A DNA stretch of 64,000 nt from Chloromonas sp. AAM2 (Eukaryota; Chlorophyta; Chlorophyceae; Chlamydomonadales; Chlamydomonadaceae): the NCBI GenBank assembly GCA_004335635.1, contig QAXH01004319.1, forward strand, positions 16,850 to 80,849, read 5' to 3'. Below the pieces are notes generated by a model. The model made no database searches, was not told the DNA's origin, and was given only the letters and a program-made list of their open reading frames with translations. The position numbers and the translations under genes are program-made. This document shows positions 1 to 12,706 of this stretch, piece by piece. The first letter of the stretch is position 1. Every line of letters begins with the position of its first letter.

Positions 1-1185
1 GGTGGGGGGGCAGGGCACGGGTGCTGAGGGTACGCTATCACTGCCATCATGCCTGCAGGGAAGGAATACACAGATATATGTAAGTTGAAAGTGTGGACAA
101 ATGTATATACATAGCTATGTATGTAGCAGGAGGGCATGGGCGTGTTTTCAGTGCAAGATGCAGAGAGTCTGTGAATATGGTTATAAGTAAGTGGATACAT
201 GGTGTGAGTTCTCTGCTTCAGACTGCTGGATCAGACTGCTGGTCAAAGCCATCTCTTGATCTGGCGTAACCTTGTACGATTTGCAAGATACATAATGTGT
301 GACGTTAAATCATGGCTTGTTGGAACAGCGCAGCCTGCTGCAATCTCCCACATCCACTGAGAGCACGACAATCGAAGGCCCGCACGACAACACGATGGTC
401 AGCCGCTTGACCATTGCACGACAAGACACGGCCAATGTGAGGGCCAGCAAGCAGCACATGCCCTTTACCACACCTGATGTATGGGAATGTGTTGGGGTTG
501 TAGGCGTCCACCATTAGTGGTGGGAACACAGCAGTCCTGGCAGACGCCACTGCATCCTGTTGTGGCATGTCTGTTGGTGCTGGGAAGATGTGGGGTCATT
601 GTAAAACACAAGACAGCCGTGGCTCTGGTCCCGGTCTACGCACTTTAGTTAACGGTTTGGGGTGACCTGGCATTCTTTTTCTTGGACCTGGCACTTGCGA
701 TCCGAGTTTCCATTGTGCTACATCGTGGCATTGTATTCGCACGAGGCTGGTTTCGTAGCCATTCAAGGACTCGGCCGGTGGGTCTGCTTTCGAACGGGAA
801 GCTCACAACACATAACGACGGCGATGGCACCCATTTAGTCGCGTTTACGGCGTTTGCCAGGCAGTATTGGAGGTTCTGTAAGGTAGGGTGACGGGCGGCC
901 ACCCAGTGGCTTGCGTGGCCAGGTTGTCACCTCCCGCGATTTGGAGGACATGTTCATATGACGAATGCATGTATTTGTTAGAGCACAACATATACCGATG
1001 TGCTACAGCAGCCGCCAGCCTTGACATGGAGAAGGGGCCATGCTTGCACGACCTTTCTAGTTGTACTGGGTAGAACCCTGCTTTTGATCCATTTGCGTCA
1101 TTTAAATGGTCTCAATGCGCATGGTAGCATTGTCTATGCAGGTTGCTAAAAAAGGTTTTCGGAGACCCTGGTCTGCGGCTTCAGG
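1..1185. other. No gene recognised; upstream of the response-regulator gene
   Basis: Only short open frames on both strands, none with protein-like composition, a recognisable motif or flanking splice sites. The right-hand part presumably holds the promoter and 5' untranslated leader of the gene starting at 1186, but I see no clear TATA box or other defined element. Confidence 0.5.
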
Positions 1186-4100
1186 ATGGCTGGTCTGGAG
1201 CTGCGACCCGGGTTTCCCAACGACTTGCGAGTTCTTCTGGTCGACAAGTGCCTCACAGCCACCAAGGAAGCAACTGCCATGCTCGAGAAGTGCGGCTACA
1301 CTTCGAATCACAAAGATTGCTCAGCAGAGGCTGCTCTAGAGCTTTCCGCTGCTGGCAGTGAATATGATGTGGTTCTGATTGATGTTGGCTGTCTTTCGAG
1401 CGATGACTGCACTCCGGAACACTCTGCGGCAATTTTACGATCGGGACTCCCAGTTGTGCTCATGGGCACCGGCTGCGACCCATCAAAGGCACTTCATGGT
1501 ATTATGGAGGGCGCTGTGGATTTGCTGGAGAAGCCACTGTCCATCACGAAGGTTGCGACGATTTGGACGCATCAGGTACGCGATCCACTGGATCCGCGAT
1601 TTGGACGCTTTTTCCTCAGCCGGCATTTGCGGCCCACATCCATAAAGGGCATGCCATGCACGGAGTCATGTCAGGAAACCTTAGACCATTATCAGACCAA
1701 ATGTGCTGCGGTATTTTCGACGGGACACACTGCATGGGACTTGCCCTAGAAGGACGTCACTGCAGGTGTTCTTGCCAGCTTCGCGGAATGTTGCTCTGCT
1801 TTTGATTGCACGATGCACAGGTGCGCCGGCAATTAGCTGCAGCAGCAGCAGCCGCGGCAGCCAGTGCTGCAGCCTCCATGCCACCTGCTTCAGCCGAATG
1901 GCAGTTTGAGGACGATTTCATCACGGACGACCCCGGAGCCAACATGCTTCGAGTAGCATCTGGCACAGGGCATGCAACGGATGTAGCTGACACGGAGGCA
2001 GGGGCAGAAGCTGGTGAGTTCATACCAGATGACAGAAACCAGCCTCTCCCACCTCTGTTCCCAACAAAGCCATGCATGCTTGACGCTGACATGAGCGGCA
2101 TTTCACCGCCACCACGTACATATTCCACTGCACTTTGTTTGCAATTTGGCCCCATGCAACATGCATGTGAGGTTCATGCATGCAGCCAACTGACCATGCA
2201 CGCATGCCACTTGACTATGCATGCCACCCAACCAAGCATGGCACCCACCACGCATGCATGCATGCATGCATGCATGCAGGCATGCCAACCGACCATGACG
2301 CCCCCGAGCATCACAGCGCAGCCTCCCACAGTGGCATGGAGGGCAATCAGGGCGGTTGCGGGACACATGACGGTTCTGCGGGCGGCCAGGGGCGCAGTCC
2401 GCAGGGCGTGGGCTCCGCCTCAGCAGGGACGAGCGGGGGGCAAGGCGGGGCGGGAGCGGAGTCGGGAAGCGTGGCGAGCACTAGTGAGGCGCTCAGGGGT
2501 GTCATGGTGGACTTGTTGGGATCACAGGATCTGGACGCCACAAGCTTTGGGGCAGGTGTGTGTGCGCAGGTCAGGACATGGGTGTTCTGGTGGAGGTCAT
2601 TGCACGCACGTAGACACAACCGGTGGTGATGGTAGCATGTGGCTATGAGTGTAATTGAAACTGGTGGCGCGTCATGTGGAAGGCAGCGTCGTTGGGCTCT
2701 CATCTTTGATACCTATCACTCACCCTTTCATTCACATGTCACACATGTCACACGCATGGCCACAGGTTCAGCCAGGCCCCTGCTCAATCGCCTGGACAGC
2801 AGCCAGGTGGCAGGGCTGGCCTCAGGCCTCTCACATCTCACAGTGATGGCAGAAGACCTTTCCGGCCTTGGATTCACTTTGGACATGGGAGCTGGCGACC
2901 AGCTACCGGCCACGTCACCGGCGGCAGCTAACAGCACACAGAGAACATCAAGGTGGGTGGTTTGGCATGGAACATGGTACGGCAGGGGTTGCTGGGTGAC
3001 ATGGGATACTGTAAGGCAGGGCCACTTCAGGGTGTAAATACCCAGCCAATTAGCTAGATGGTATGGCAGGGTGTACAGCTGCTGGCTGGTTCCTTCGCCT
3101 GATGCTTGCTTGCATGGCACTCTGCGTCCATGCAGCCTGACAAGCTTTCATGCCAAGCTTTGAAACAGCCTGTCCAAGGAGGGTCGCAGCTCTGATGGTC
3201 ACCCTTACAATGGACTTGCCAGTATGGAATGCTTGTCAAAGTGAACTCTCTCACAAGGCCAGGCGATCTTAGATGGACTTGGCCAAACTGACCACCCTTC
3301 TCATCTGTTCTCTCACAAACAACTGCCAAACCCTGCGTGAGCTTTCACCCTGCAGCTCGTTGGGCCTCCGCCGTGCCTATTCTGCCATCGAACCCAGTCC
3401 TACAGACGACGGGACCACAAACTTCCAGCGGCCCCAGCGCCAGCACCGGCCAGCCAGCCGCCAGCCGCTCCAGCACCAGCCAGACCAGCAACAGCCGCAC
3501 CAGCCGGTCACGGCAGTCGGCCACGCAGCTGGTCGATTACCCGACATCCTCGAGTCACATGGCATGGCATGGGGTTTGCCTACTACCCCATTGCACATCT
3601 CCCCACGTGTACCTCCGTTTCCGCACATGGGGCCGTTTTCTCCTGGACCAGCACTTGGTGGCATGGGGGGTCTGCATGCAGGCATGTTGCTACCTGGCAT
3701 GCCAACCATGGGCTTGCCGCCAGGCATGGGCATGGGTGCTGGAATGGCCGGCATGGGGCTAGGCATGGGTCTAGGCCCTGGCTTCATGCCTAGTATGTTT
3801 CTAGGCAACATGCCCAGCATAGCAACACCACCACCGGGCATGTGCAACATGGGGTCACCTGGCATGTTTATGGGTGCACATGATGCACATGGGACCATGG
3901 GCATGCAGCAGTTACCAAACGGTTTCCCGGTCAGCCCAACCGCCTGCAACAACGACCTCAACGACCTGCACGTGGTTGGTTTGGCTAATGGCATGATTCC
4001 AACCCCGCTGCCAGCCAGTGGCTCGCCTGGCCTACCCCCTCCAGCCCCCCCATCTACCCCGGCACCAGCAAGAGCCCGCTCAAAGGGTTCTGGCGGTTCG

Positions 4101-5284
4101 AATCCTGCTTCCGGTATACCGACAAGCCCAAGATCAGCCCGTGTAAGGAAGACATCTGCCAACACAGCGCCAAAACGCGCAATTAGCATGCCACTTCCTC
4201 CGCAGCACGTGGTTGAATCGTACATGGAAACCAACAACACGTGAGTGAGGTTGCAGCAGTTAGTCGTTAATTCACATTCTGAGGTTAGTTCACACTCCCT
4301 GTCCTGTGCTGCACTCCCTGTGTTGAGTATCACTCGTTGCAGTTTGGATATCCGATGGCATGCAGAAGTGAGGGTTTGTGGGTTAGCTGCAGATTCCAAA
4401 CTGTTGCAGCGTCGGACGGCTCCAACACTGCAATCCCGGTAGCAGTGTCACACAGCCCTTGTTTAGCGTGGCATGGAAGGCATGATTTGGATCAGGGTGG
4501 TCTGTTCTTGTTGTGCCGCGGTATGCTGTTGAATTCCTTGCATCATTGTTCTGCAACGCCTCCACTTTGCACTTCTTGTTGAAACGCTACAATCTGCACT
4601 TCATGCCATGCTCAACCTGCGATTGTATCTCATCCACTTCTCATTGAGCAGAAACCTTATGCATGTGGTACTGTGCATCTGTTGTCCTGCAGCATGGCGG
4701 CTCACATTGCTTCCCAGGGCATGCTGCTCGACCCGCTGGCCGTTCTGGACGAGCCCATGGATGGTTATGATCCCTTGGACCCCTTGGATCCGTTACTGAT
4801 GGACGGGCATGGGGTGGGCGCCATGGTGGCCGCCGGCCTGTGCGGAAACGGCCGTGGAAACGGCGAAAACGGCCACGACAATGGCAACTGTGCTAACGGC
4901 GCTAGCAAGGGCGCGGATTCGTCCGACTTGGACGACTGGTTGATGGCCGATCCGGAAGGAAACGGCCACGTGATCTGTCATATGGGCCAAGGTAACTCCC
5001 AACCGTTGGGCCTGACGCTGCACAAGACAGCTTCCCTGGCTGATATGATCATGGCCAGTTTAGACAACGGAGGCAGTGCCCAGTTAGGCTATGCTGTGGG
5101 TGTGGCTGGGGATGAGGCAACAGACACCCGGCAGCAGCTACAGCAGCAGTCAGGGGCGCAGCAGCAGCAGCAGCAGCAGCAGCAGGCAGCGGTGGCCAAG
5201 GCTGCCAAGGCTGGTGCTGCCAAGGCTAGTGCTACGGGCACTAGGACCTCAACACGCGCCCGCCGCGCCCCGGCTGCTCACTGA
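1186..5284 (+). CDS. APRR2/GLK2-like pseudo-response regulator lacking a visible GARP domain
   Basis: Six exons keep frame: 1186-1575, 1821-2013, 2280-2555, 2766-2952, 3356-4240, 4693-5284 (840 residues). Residues 10-128 form a receiver domain. D66 (in VVLID), T95 (LMGT) and K116 (LLEKP) match the phosphoacceptor Asp, Thr/Ser and Lys positions; the first acidic pair is D20-K21, so one acid is lost. The domain end (TKVATIWTHQ) resembles land-plant APRR2, whose receiver is followed by a GARP/Myb DNA-binding domain. Here a long Ala-, Gly-, Met- and Pro-rich linker follows. A C-terminal motif near 748-763 (PLGLTLHKTASLADMI) resembles the conserved tail of plant APRR2/GLK2-like proteins. A poly-Gln run and a basic end (TRTSTRARRAPAAH) close the protein. 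I found no GARP helix in any frame between the two ends. A role as a nuclear transcriptional regulator is inferred from the family. The start is the first in-frame ATG before the receiver. Confidence 0.78.
2253..2279. repeat. (CATG)n tract at a splice acceptor
   Basis: Alternating CATGCATG run in intron 2 of the response-regulator gene. It ends in GCATGCAG, and exon 3 begins at 2280 directly after it. The acceptor is chosen because it is the AG in this stretch that puts the downstream Gly/Ser-rich reading frame in phase with exon 2. Confidence 0.7.
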
Positions 5285-8200
5285 TCCATGGCCCCACCCC
5301 GATCCCCTGACAGCTGACGGCGAGTTTGGATTGCCAAACCTGAGCGTCAACTTACTGCTCTGTCTCATCCAGTCATCTCTTGGCAACGGCAAAGCGCTCC
5401 GCCACTGCCGAACCCCTGGCACCACCCGCCTGCAAGACACCGTCCTTGCCACATGGAGCCCCATGCACTTGTGCTACAGCCAAGAGCAAACAACCAGGGC
5501 CATTCTGCGCATGTGGGTGGTGATTGTGTACCGACCACCACGTACCGGGCTCGTGGCACCACCATTCCTCGGTGCATGAACCAGTGCCCCATGTCCCCTA
5601 GCACTTGGATCACTGAAGCTGCACCAGTCCCCTAGCCTTGCACCAGCGAATCACCGAACAGGCATTTGAGTCACTGATCCGGATACACAGACGAACCAGC
5701 TTGCCTTCCAGCCTTCGCTGCCGCGCGCTGTGCCTTGGGATTTGGGCATTTGAGCCTCCTGAGTCAGCTGGATGATGCCATTGCTAGAGGAGGCAGGCAC
5801 GATGAATGACGATGTGCAGAAACCAGCTTGCGGTTTTGCTAGCGGTTCAAGTCACGTGATGGCAGGCTACCTGACATACAGGGCCCCCACCCTGTTTGGA
5901 TCCTATCGGCACGTGCCTGCTAACTATGTATTTGCCGTCCCCTCTGCCTCCGTTTTGCACACAAAGCCGCTGGTAATCGTGCGCATGCGTGGCCCACTAC
6001 GTAAGCAACAGAAAGCGGATTGCAGTCACATATGCTGGTACAGTGCAGCTCACAGGCCACGAAAGGCTTGTGTGTCAGGAACCCATAGCATTGCCAAGGC
6101 GGGGCAGCTGAGGGGCTAGCATGCATGTATGCATGCGGTTACATAGGGGGACCATGCCATGCTAACCTGCCACCTGTTGCACTGCCACCTGATTGGTATG
6201 CAAACACTGTGGTTGTCGGCTGCAGTTTCGTCGCAATGGGTTTGATGCTCTTGTGATGATTTTGGAGGCGGTGATGTTGCTGGTATCTATGGCTTTTGGG
6301 TTTGAAGCCGTGCATGTCTGTTGCTGGGCCGGGGCTCTGGCTACTTGGGTGGCACCAGGCAGCACGGGTTGCTGGCAAGGGTTTCTGGATACCTGGTAGC
6401 TGAATCTGCATGGACCGGTATGTATGTGTGCGGCTATGGCCAACCCGATGGCTAAACGTATGGCTAATCATATGGCTAAACCTACATATGGCTCAACGTA
6501 TGGCTAAACATATGGCTAAACGTATGGCTAAACATATGGCTCAACGTATGGCTAAACATATGGCTAAACATATGGCTAAACATATGGCTCAACGTATGGC
6601 TAAACATATGGCTAAAACATACGGCCAAACCTAAGTGTGGATTTGGCTCACAGCCGTTGCTGCATGGTACTTTATGTGACTGGCCTGTTATGGGTGCATG
6701 TGACGGTGGCCATGGTGTTGCTGCATGGAGGTGCATGGAATGGCAACTGCCTATGACGTATGGCAGCCAACTGCTGCGTTTTTCTGGCTGTGGCTGAGGG
6801 GTGCTGTGCATGCAATCCAGGCGTGTGCCCTGGTCTGGCCGTTTGTGTCATCCTGCAGTCAGGGGAATCCCACCCAGCATGGGAGGTGAAGACGTGGTTT
6901 GCCTTTGTCGTTGTAGCCGTGCATGTCTGGTGCTTGGCCGTTTCATTCCCAGTTTTGTGGTCACGTGAGGCAACTTGGTGTTGGTTGGGGGTTGGCGGTT
7001 GGTGTCCAACTGTCCATTTTTGCGTTTTGTGGCCCCAAATTGTGGTATCCAAATTGCCTCGTGTTGGTTCTCTCTGACTCTGCATTGAATGTTGAGTTAG
7101 AGTTGCGTTGCTGTTTCTGGGACTGCTTCTGCCGTTTTGAGCTCCATGTTTGCCACGGTCTTGGCTGGAATTGCCATCGTCTGGCACACGTTTTGTGGCA
7201 CATGCTGGGTTGCTTTGTTGGTTCTGTGCGTTTCTGATGACAGGGTTGACAGGGCGTTACGTGCAACCGTCTGGTAGCAGTCTGGAAGCAGTGCGAATGT
7301 ATTCAGACCACAAAACTCAGCATCATGACACGTGATTCACTGCACGTGGTGGAGGTTTCCACAACGGCTTTGCATGTCGGCAGTTGGGCAGGGAGGCATG
7401 TTCCGGGGCTAAGACAGACGGCTTGGCAGTTGTGTGGCGATTGCACAAAGCAGTGGCACTGCGGCTGTTTGGCGGTTGGACGGCAACTGCGGAGCGGCAT
7501 TGCAGTTGGAAAACGGTTGAAAACCTGCACTTGACCGGCTGTGCCGTGCTGTGGCAAGCATTGGCGATGAGTGGAGCACCAGTTGCCATTCAGCAAAAAG
7601 GAGCACCAGAGCGCCAGGTGCAGAGCACTAGATGCCGTCTGGCTTTCAGCAGACATGAAGTGACAGTGGTGTCGTAGGACTACAAGCATGAAAGGATGGT
7701 GTTGCCTTCGGACAAGGGCGGTGGCGGGCGATGTTGGTGCATGGTGTAGGCGAGCATGGACGCATGATGGGTTGGATGCATGCCACGTGGTGCAGAAACT
7801 GACCCGTTGTTTGTGGGTGAAGACTACAGGCGGATGGGGCATGGAAATGGCATAAGAGGCTGCACAGCAGTTCTCACGGTCCTGAAGAGGAAGGAAGGCG
7901 TGTAGCTAGCATGTGGCTAGTGGAACGAAAGCCTTGAACTTTTCACTGCTTGAGCTCAGGGTATTCCCTCTGAACTCGCAGGCAGGCGGGCGGATGGGGC
8001 AATTAATGAATGGAATGTGGCGGATGGTAGCCGAGATGGAAAGTGACCGGCTGGCTGCACAGCAGTTCCCAGGGCTAGCAGCAGGGCTGCTAGCACAGGG
8101 GCTCAGGACTAGCAGCCTTTTGAACAAATGCTGTTCAGGTTACAGTTGAGGAGCATGTCAACGCCTTCACGGTTAGCATGTCCAAGCAGCTGCTGCCTGG

Positions 8201-11200
8201 CGAAGTATGGCATTTCAGAACACCTTCGGATATGTGCTGTTTTGCCCCTTGGAGGCGCTTCAGTGCTTCAAACTAGTTTGCAGGAAATGTGGGGTGTCTG
8301 AAAACAAGCGATTGCCAAGAAAGGTGCAGGGTCCTCCTGGCCATCACTGGCATTGAATCAGACGGTCCCTTTTTGTCACATTAAATGTGTGACCACCGTT
8401 CTTTTGTATGACCACACTGTGCAGGCAACCTGTGCCCTCAACGACACTACAGGGTGTAACATCAGTTGACTGTCACGGCTGAAAGCACATGACACGTGCT
8501 GCTGCTTTGGCCACATGGGCTCACATGCTTTCCATCACATGGGTCATAAACCTCCTATCCGAGGGCACCGCCTTCATGAATCAGAGCTCGAAGCTTCAAA
8601 TTTCATTCCAGATTTGCTTGCATGGCACGATACTCTGCATTGGCTTTGTGTGCTACCTTGGCCGTGAATGCCCTGCACTTGGGTTTGAGTTACCCTTATC
8701 CTGCGTGACAACTCAAGTATCCTGTGTGATAACTCAATCACTTGGATTCCGTGCATTTTGCCCATGTATAGTCTGCCTCATTGTGGCATGCTTTTCAGCA
8801 TGCATTTTTGAGTGGTACCGGCTGGCTGTGTTTGAATTTGTGCATTCGGTTGCAACGCCTGTGCAACTCCTTGACCCAGTTTTGTCAGCTGCATACGAGA
8901 ATGCATGCCTGGATGTTGCAAGTGTTGAATGAGAGTACAATTAAAAGCCCGAGGGACATGCATGTCTGTAGATCATGCTGTTCTCATGGCAACTAATCTG
9001 GGGTCTTGTTGGTGGCTCAGTTTGCATCAATGCATGGCACCCAGTGACAGTAGGCTGGTGTAAACGCACTTTGAGCACTGAATGACATGACACGGACCAT
9101 GATAGCACGCCAGCGCCTTTGGCAAGAGTTGTGTTTGCCAGTTCTTGATTACTCTGATTACTCTGCACTTACTCTGCACTTACTCTGCCAGACTTGGTCT
9201 CACACTGGCCACTACCGTGAAGACATTTCCCATTCACCTGACATGCAAACTCTACTGAGAGTTCGTCCATGGAGTCACCATCTATCCAATGTTGGTCCGA
9301 TGCATGGGCACATGCAATGGCAGGCCATGTGTCATCACATGCACCGCAAGCTCTGGTCCTCCATGTGAAAGGTCAACTGACCAGATGCGATTCAAAAATA
9401 GGCAAACAAATGCCTAGCACAGCTTTTGCGTGTGGGTTTATCTTGACCTCTTTTAGCCCTTGGAAAACTGAAGCATGAGAGGCAGTGGCCCCTAGGCTGC
9501 TTTTTGGCCAGCATTGTTTGCACACACAAAAGGGAATTTTGCCTAGACCTTGCCGCGTGGTTTACAGAATGCTTTAGCATGTGACTTAAAACGTGGAGAC
9601 CTTTTGTACCTGACCGTTTGACATGTGACTAACCATGCATATGGCCATGCATGTTCCCTTACAATGGGCTCTGTATAGGTGGCAACAGTGCCACATGAAG
9701 CCAAGGCATGAATGGTTTTCTGCAAACCCATGCAGGACATATGCTTGTTGCGTCAGAAGGCTCTCCGTTAATACGAATTTGTAAAACGCCGGATCGGTCT
9801 GGTGTGTCTGCTTCCCCCCAGCCTGATTCAGTTCCCTTCCAGGGGCAGGCACACGGCGCATAGCGCGCACTGTCCATGGGCAGGCCAGCATGCAGCCCAA
9901 ACTGCATCCGTGCTCAGCGCGCTTGCACTACTGAGACCTGCAGACTGGGACTTCTGGGACAGCTGGTTAGACTGGCAAACAGCTTGTTTTCTGTTGTTGA
10001 TGATGACAATCGGCAGCTACCAGTTCGTTTTCTGCACCAGTTGCTTACACGGCAGTAGACAGGACTGAAGGTACTGGCAGTTGGGCATGCACGCTCGCTG
10101 CGTTGTTCAAAACACAGTCCCAGTCAGGTTGAAAGCCTGGAAAAGCGGGCGACCCCCATGTGGCCTAACTGTCTCAGGTTCAGATTTGAATGTGTGACAG
10201 CGCAGACAGACGTCCAGCGCGGGTGGGCCAAGGCCGCGACCGAACTGTGGTTGACTCATTGTTAACGCCAGAGAATGGAGGTGCCAAGGAATGAAGTACT
10301 GGTGCAATACGGCAAAGAAACCCTAGGACGTCCGACTTCGGCGCAGAAGACGTCAACGTTTACGTCAACAAGGGCGCCCAGCGCACGACGATACCATGAC
10401 TTGCAGGTGCTTGGACAGCTCGTACGACCATGCATGGTACACGCATGTAGCCTACAACCCCGACCATGCCTGGCGTTGCCCGTTCTCGTACACAGCGCAA
10501 ACGCCAAATTTTTTTTATACAAACATGTGTAATGCACCTACTCGTCACATGCCCACAGTGCCCGTGTGCCCATGCAACATTTGCCGCTGCTCAAGCCATC
10601 TGGTGCATCTGGAGCTGTCATGTCCATCCCAGTTGCAGAATGTCATGATACAATCCCATGATACAATCCCATGATCCAGAATGTCATGATACAATCCTGT
10701 GATGCTGTGACGGATGCATGACGACCCTCATGCTATGCCACATGCATGACCCATGCGTGCGCAGGTGACAGGGCCACGAGCAGTACCATACACACCACCA
10801 CCCCATGCACACCTGCGTTATGCTCTTGTAACGGCACCTGCGTGGGCATTGCAACCCAACCAGGCCGACCCACGTGATCCCAGCCAACCCACCCCAACCA
10901 CCAGCAACTCATCTGTCCATCCGACGTCGGCCAGTTCTTGCCAGTGCCCTGACAACCTGTCCATGAGCCGTCCAACCACCATAACCACCTCAGTTTCTGC
11001 TGATCCATCCACTACACAGCCCTTCTTCACAGCCTACTGCCTCACACAATCTGACATCCTGTACCCCAGTGGGGTCACTCTTTTACAAACGGGCGTGGAA
11101 CCCGTGGAAGGAGCAGTGGTGTTGCATACGTCACCTTGGGAAGCGGTTACAAGGGCACGTGGGCAAACCAGATCCATAACCAACCAGAACCGAACAGCTG

Positions 11201-11337
11201 AGCGCCCCACCTCTGGAGGCTGGCCCAGCTTTGCTTCCACTCCACATAGGCAGGAGATACCTAATACTATGGACTGCAACTTGAATAGCAGCCTTGGACA
11301 GGCTCTTGAGACATCTGTGTGTGACGGCAAGGGCAGT
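5285..11337. other. About 6 kb with no supported gene
   Basis: Short open frames only, with Cys-, His- and Trp-rich composition typical of non-coding translation. It contains the 12-bp minisatellite near 6.4-6.6 kb and many GCATG-rich stretches. The left end should include the 3' untranslated region of the response-regulator gene. A Pro/Thr/Ser-rich frame at 10753-11370 (+) ends at the duplicated donor described at 11338, so an exon there is possible, but I cannot link it to anything. Confidence 0.5.
6433..6632. repeat. 12-bp minisatellite (ATGGCTAAACAT type)
   Basis: About 15 head-to-tail copies of a 12-bp unit varying between ATGGCTAAACAT, ATGGCTAAACGT and ATGGCTCAACGT. The unit length is a multiple of three, so all frames stay open, but there is no sign of a real gene. 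Confidence 0.9.
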
Positions 11338-11430
11338 GAGCTGTGCATAGGCTGCTTCCTTGCCTGGTAAGTGTCACATGCCGCGAGCTGTGCATAGGCT
11401 GTTTCCTGACCTGGTAAGTGTCACATGCCT
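11338..11430 (+). repeat. 47-bp tandem duplication carrying two GT donor-like sites
   Basis: Two copies starting at 11338 and 11385, each beginning GAGCTGTGCATAGGCTG and each ending in CTGGTAAGTGTCACATGCC. GGTAAGT is an excellent donor consensus. The layout matches the donor-type exon-edge echoes seen in established genes of the window, suggesting an unrecognised exon ending near 11368. Confidence 0.75.
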
Positions 11431-11799
11431 AGAGCTTGAGGGGTTGTGACATGGGGTAGGAAATCACCACCATGTGCCCAGCGAGCGTGCACCATGGCAA
11501 GTGACTTCGAGCGTGCATGCTCATGTGATGTGTGCTCATGCGACTTGTTGTGTGATTCATTTTGCTGCCGACTGAGCGTAGTCATGTCTGTGTGCATGAG
11601 AGGGCTTCAAGCTAAGAAAGGGCGCTTCCTCAGGTTGTTTTCGGGCCGTTCCGAACGCTAATCAAATTCTGTTCGGTGATGCAGGAATTCAAAAGCGGGA
11701 GAGCAAGCGCGGCCCGCACGCCAAGGCGGCGGTCGCTTGTACTCCTTTGTGCGGCTTGTGCGGGTACAAGCCCTGCATGAGACGGAGCGAGGGGTGGCG

Positions 11800-12454
11800 A
11801 TGGCAGGGCTCGGCATTGCGTCGACAGCAAACGGTGGATCGGGTGCGATGGCGTCTATACCGCAAAGTTCGGCTGAACTACACAACTCAGATACAAGGGA
11901 TACCGCAAGAGCGGCCAGTGCCGAACTCGTGCGTACCCTTGATGCGCTACAGAGTGCAAGCGCGGGCAGCGCTGAAGGCGGGAGTGCAGGCACAGGGTGC
12001 AGCCGAGGCGCGGCCAGTTGCTTCACCGGGAAGGTCGTTTGCGATGTCAATGGGACGCGGAACGCGAGCAATGGCGTTGGAGCACGAGGTGTCCCGGGCG
12101 GGCGCACAGCCGCGAAAGTGGCAGAAAAGAAAGCGCCAGCGGCAAATACTTATTTGCGCGGTGCAAGGTAAGCGACAAAGAACAAGTCAAGAAAGACAAC
12201 TTTGCAGCAGCACTCGTCTTATGTTGCTGCCCTTATAGGCTTCAATTACTGATGATGATGTGAGCTGACAGCCCTTTGAGAGCGACGTTGTGGCGGCCGC
12301 GTCCGCAAACAGACACAGGTCATGCTTACATTCTCCCAGCCATCCTTTTCATGCGATGCCCCGACATGCTTGCAGAACGATTGCAAGCTCCGACGAGTTG
12401 GAACGGGACGTTGCTGCATTGGAGCGAGCGTTGACCTTTGCTCGAGGCATATAA
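11800..12454 (+). CDS. Small Ala/Ser-rich protein with a C-terminal helix, unknown function
   Basis: Tentative two-exon model, 11800-12167 and 12376-12454, giving 148 residues. Exon 1 is rich in Ala, Ser, Gly and Thr and includes a helical segment (SAELVRTLDALQSAS); it ends at a good GTAAGC donor in phase 2. Exon 2 follows a TTGCAG acceptor, restores frame, encodes a heptad-like helix (SSDELERDVAALERALTFAR) and reaches a stop at once. The frame is open upstream of the chosen ATG, so the true start may lie further 5'. The opposite strand also has an open frame across exon 1, but it is Pro/Ala-rich and has no supporting splice sites. I recognise no family. Confidence 0.32.
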
Positions 12455-12665
12455 TCTGGGATTGGCTTGCGCCCAAAGTTCGAGTCGGCGTTCAATTTGA
12501 TCACAAGGCACCAGAAACAGTCAGTGGGCCAGTTTACAAATACATCACCACAGTCAGTGAAGTTCACCAGGATTGTACCAGGATTGGCACTCATTCGAGT
12601 CCCAATTTTGACATCACGCTGTGCACCCGGCGTACAAACCACACACACACAACTGGTTCCTGGCG

Positions 12666-12706
12666 CCAGTCCCAAAATTGTCCCAGAACTGGCAAACTTC
12701 CTTTTT
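12666..12706 (-). repeat. Dispersed short repeat, copy 1
   Basis: Contains AATTGTCCCAGAACTGGCAA followed by an ACTTCCTTTTT tail. Related copies lie at 21218, 22379 (opposite orientation), 53269 (opposite orientation) and, shorter, 53651. A CA-rich stretch precedes this copy and the 21218 copy. Confidence 0.75.

Noticed and set aside
3377..4399. Long minus-strand open frame (340 codons) opposite response-regulator exon 5
   Set aside because: Antisense shadow of a GC-rich Met/Gly/Pro coding exon; the plus strand joins in phase with its neighbours and the minus frame has no splice support.
11658..12107. Minus-strand Pro/Ala-rich frame
   Set aside because: Overlaps the plus-strand Ala/Ser-rich exon, which ends at a good donor and joins in phase to a helical exon.
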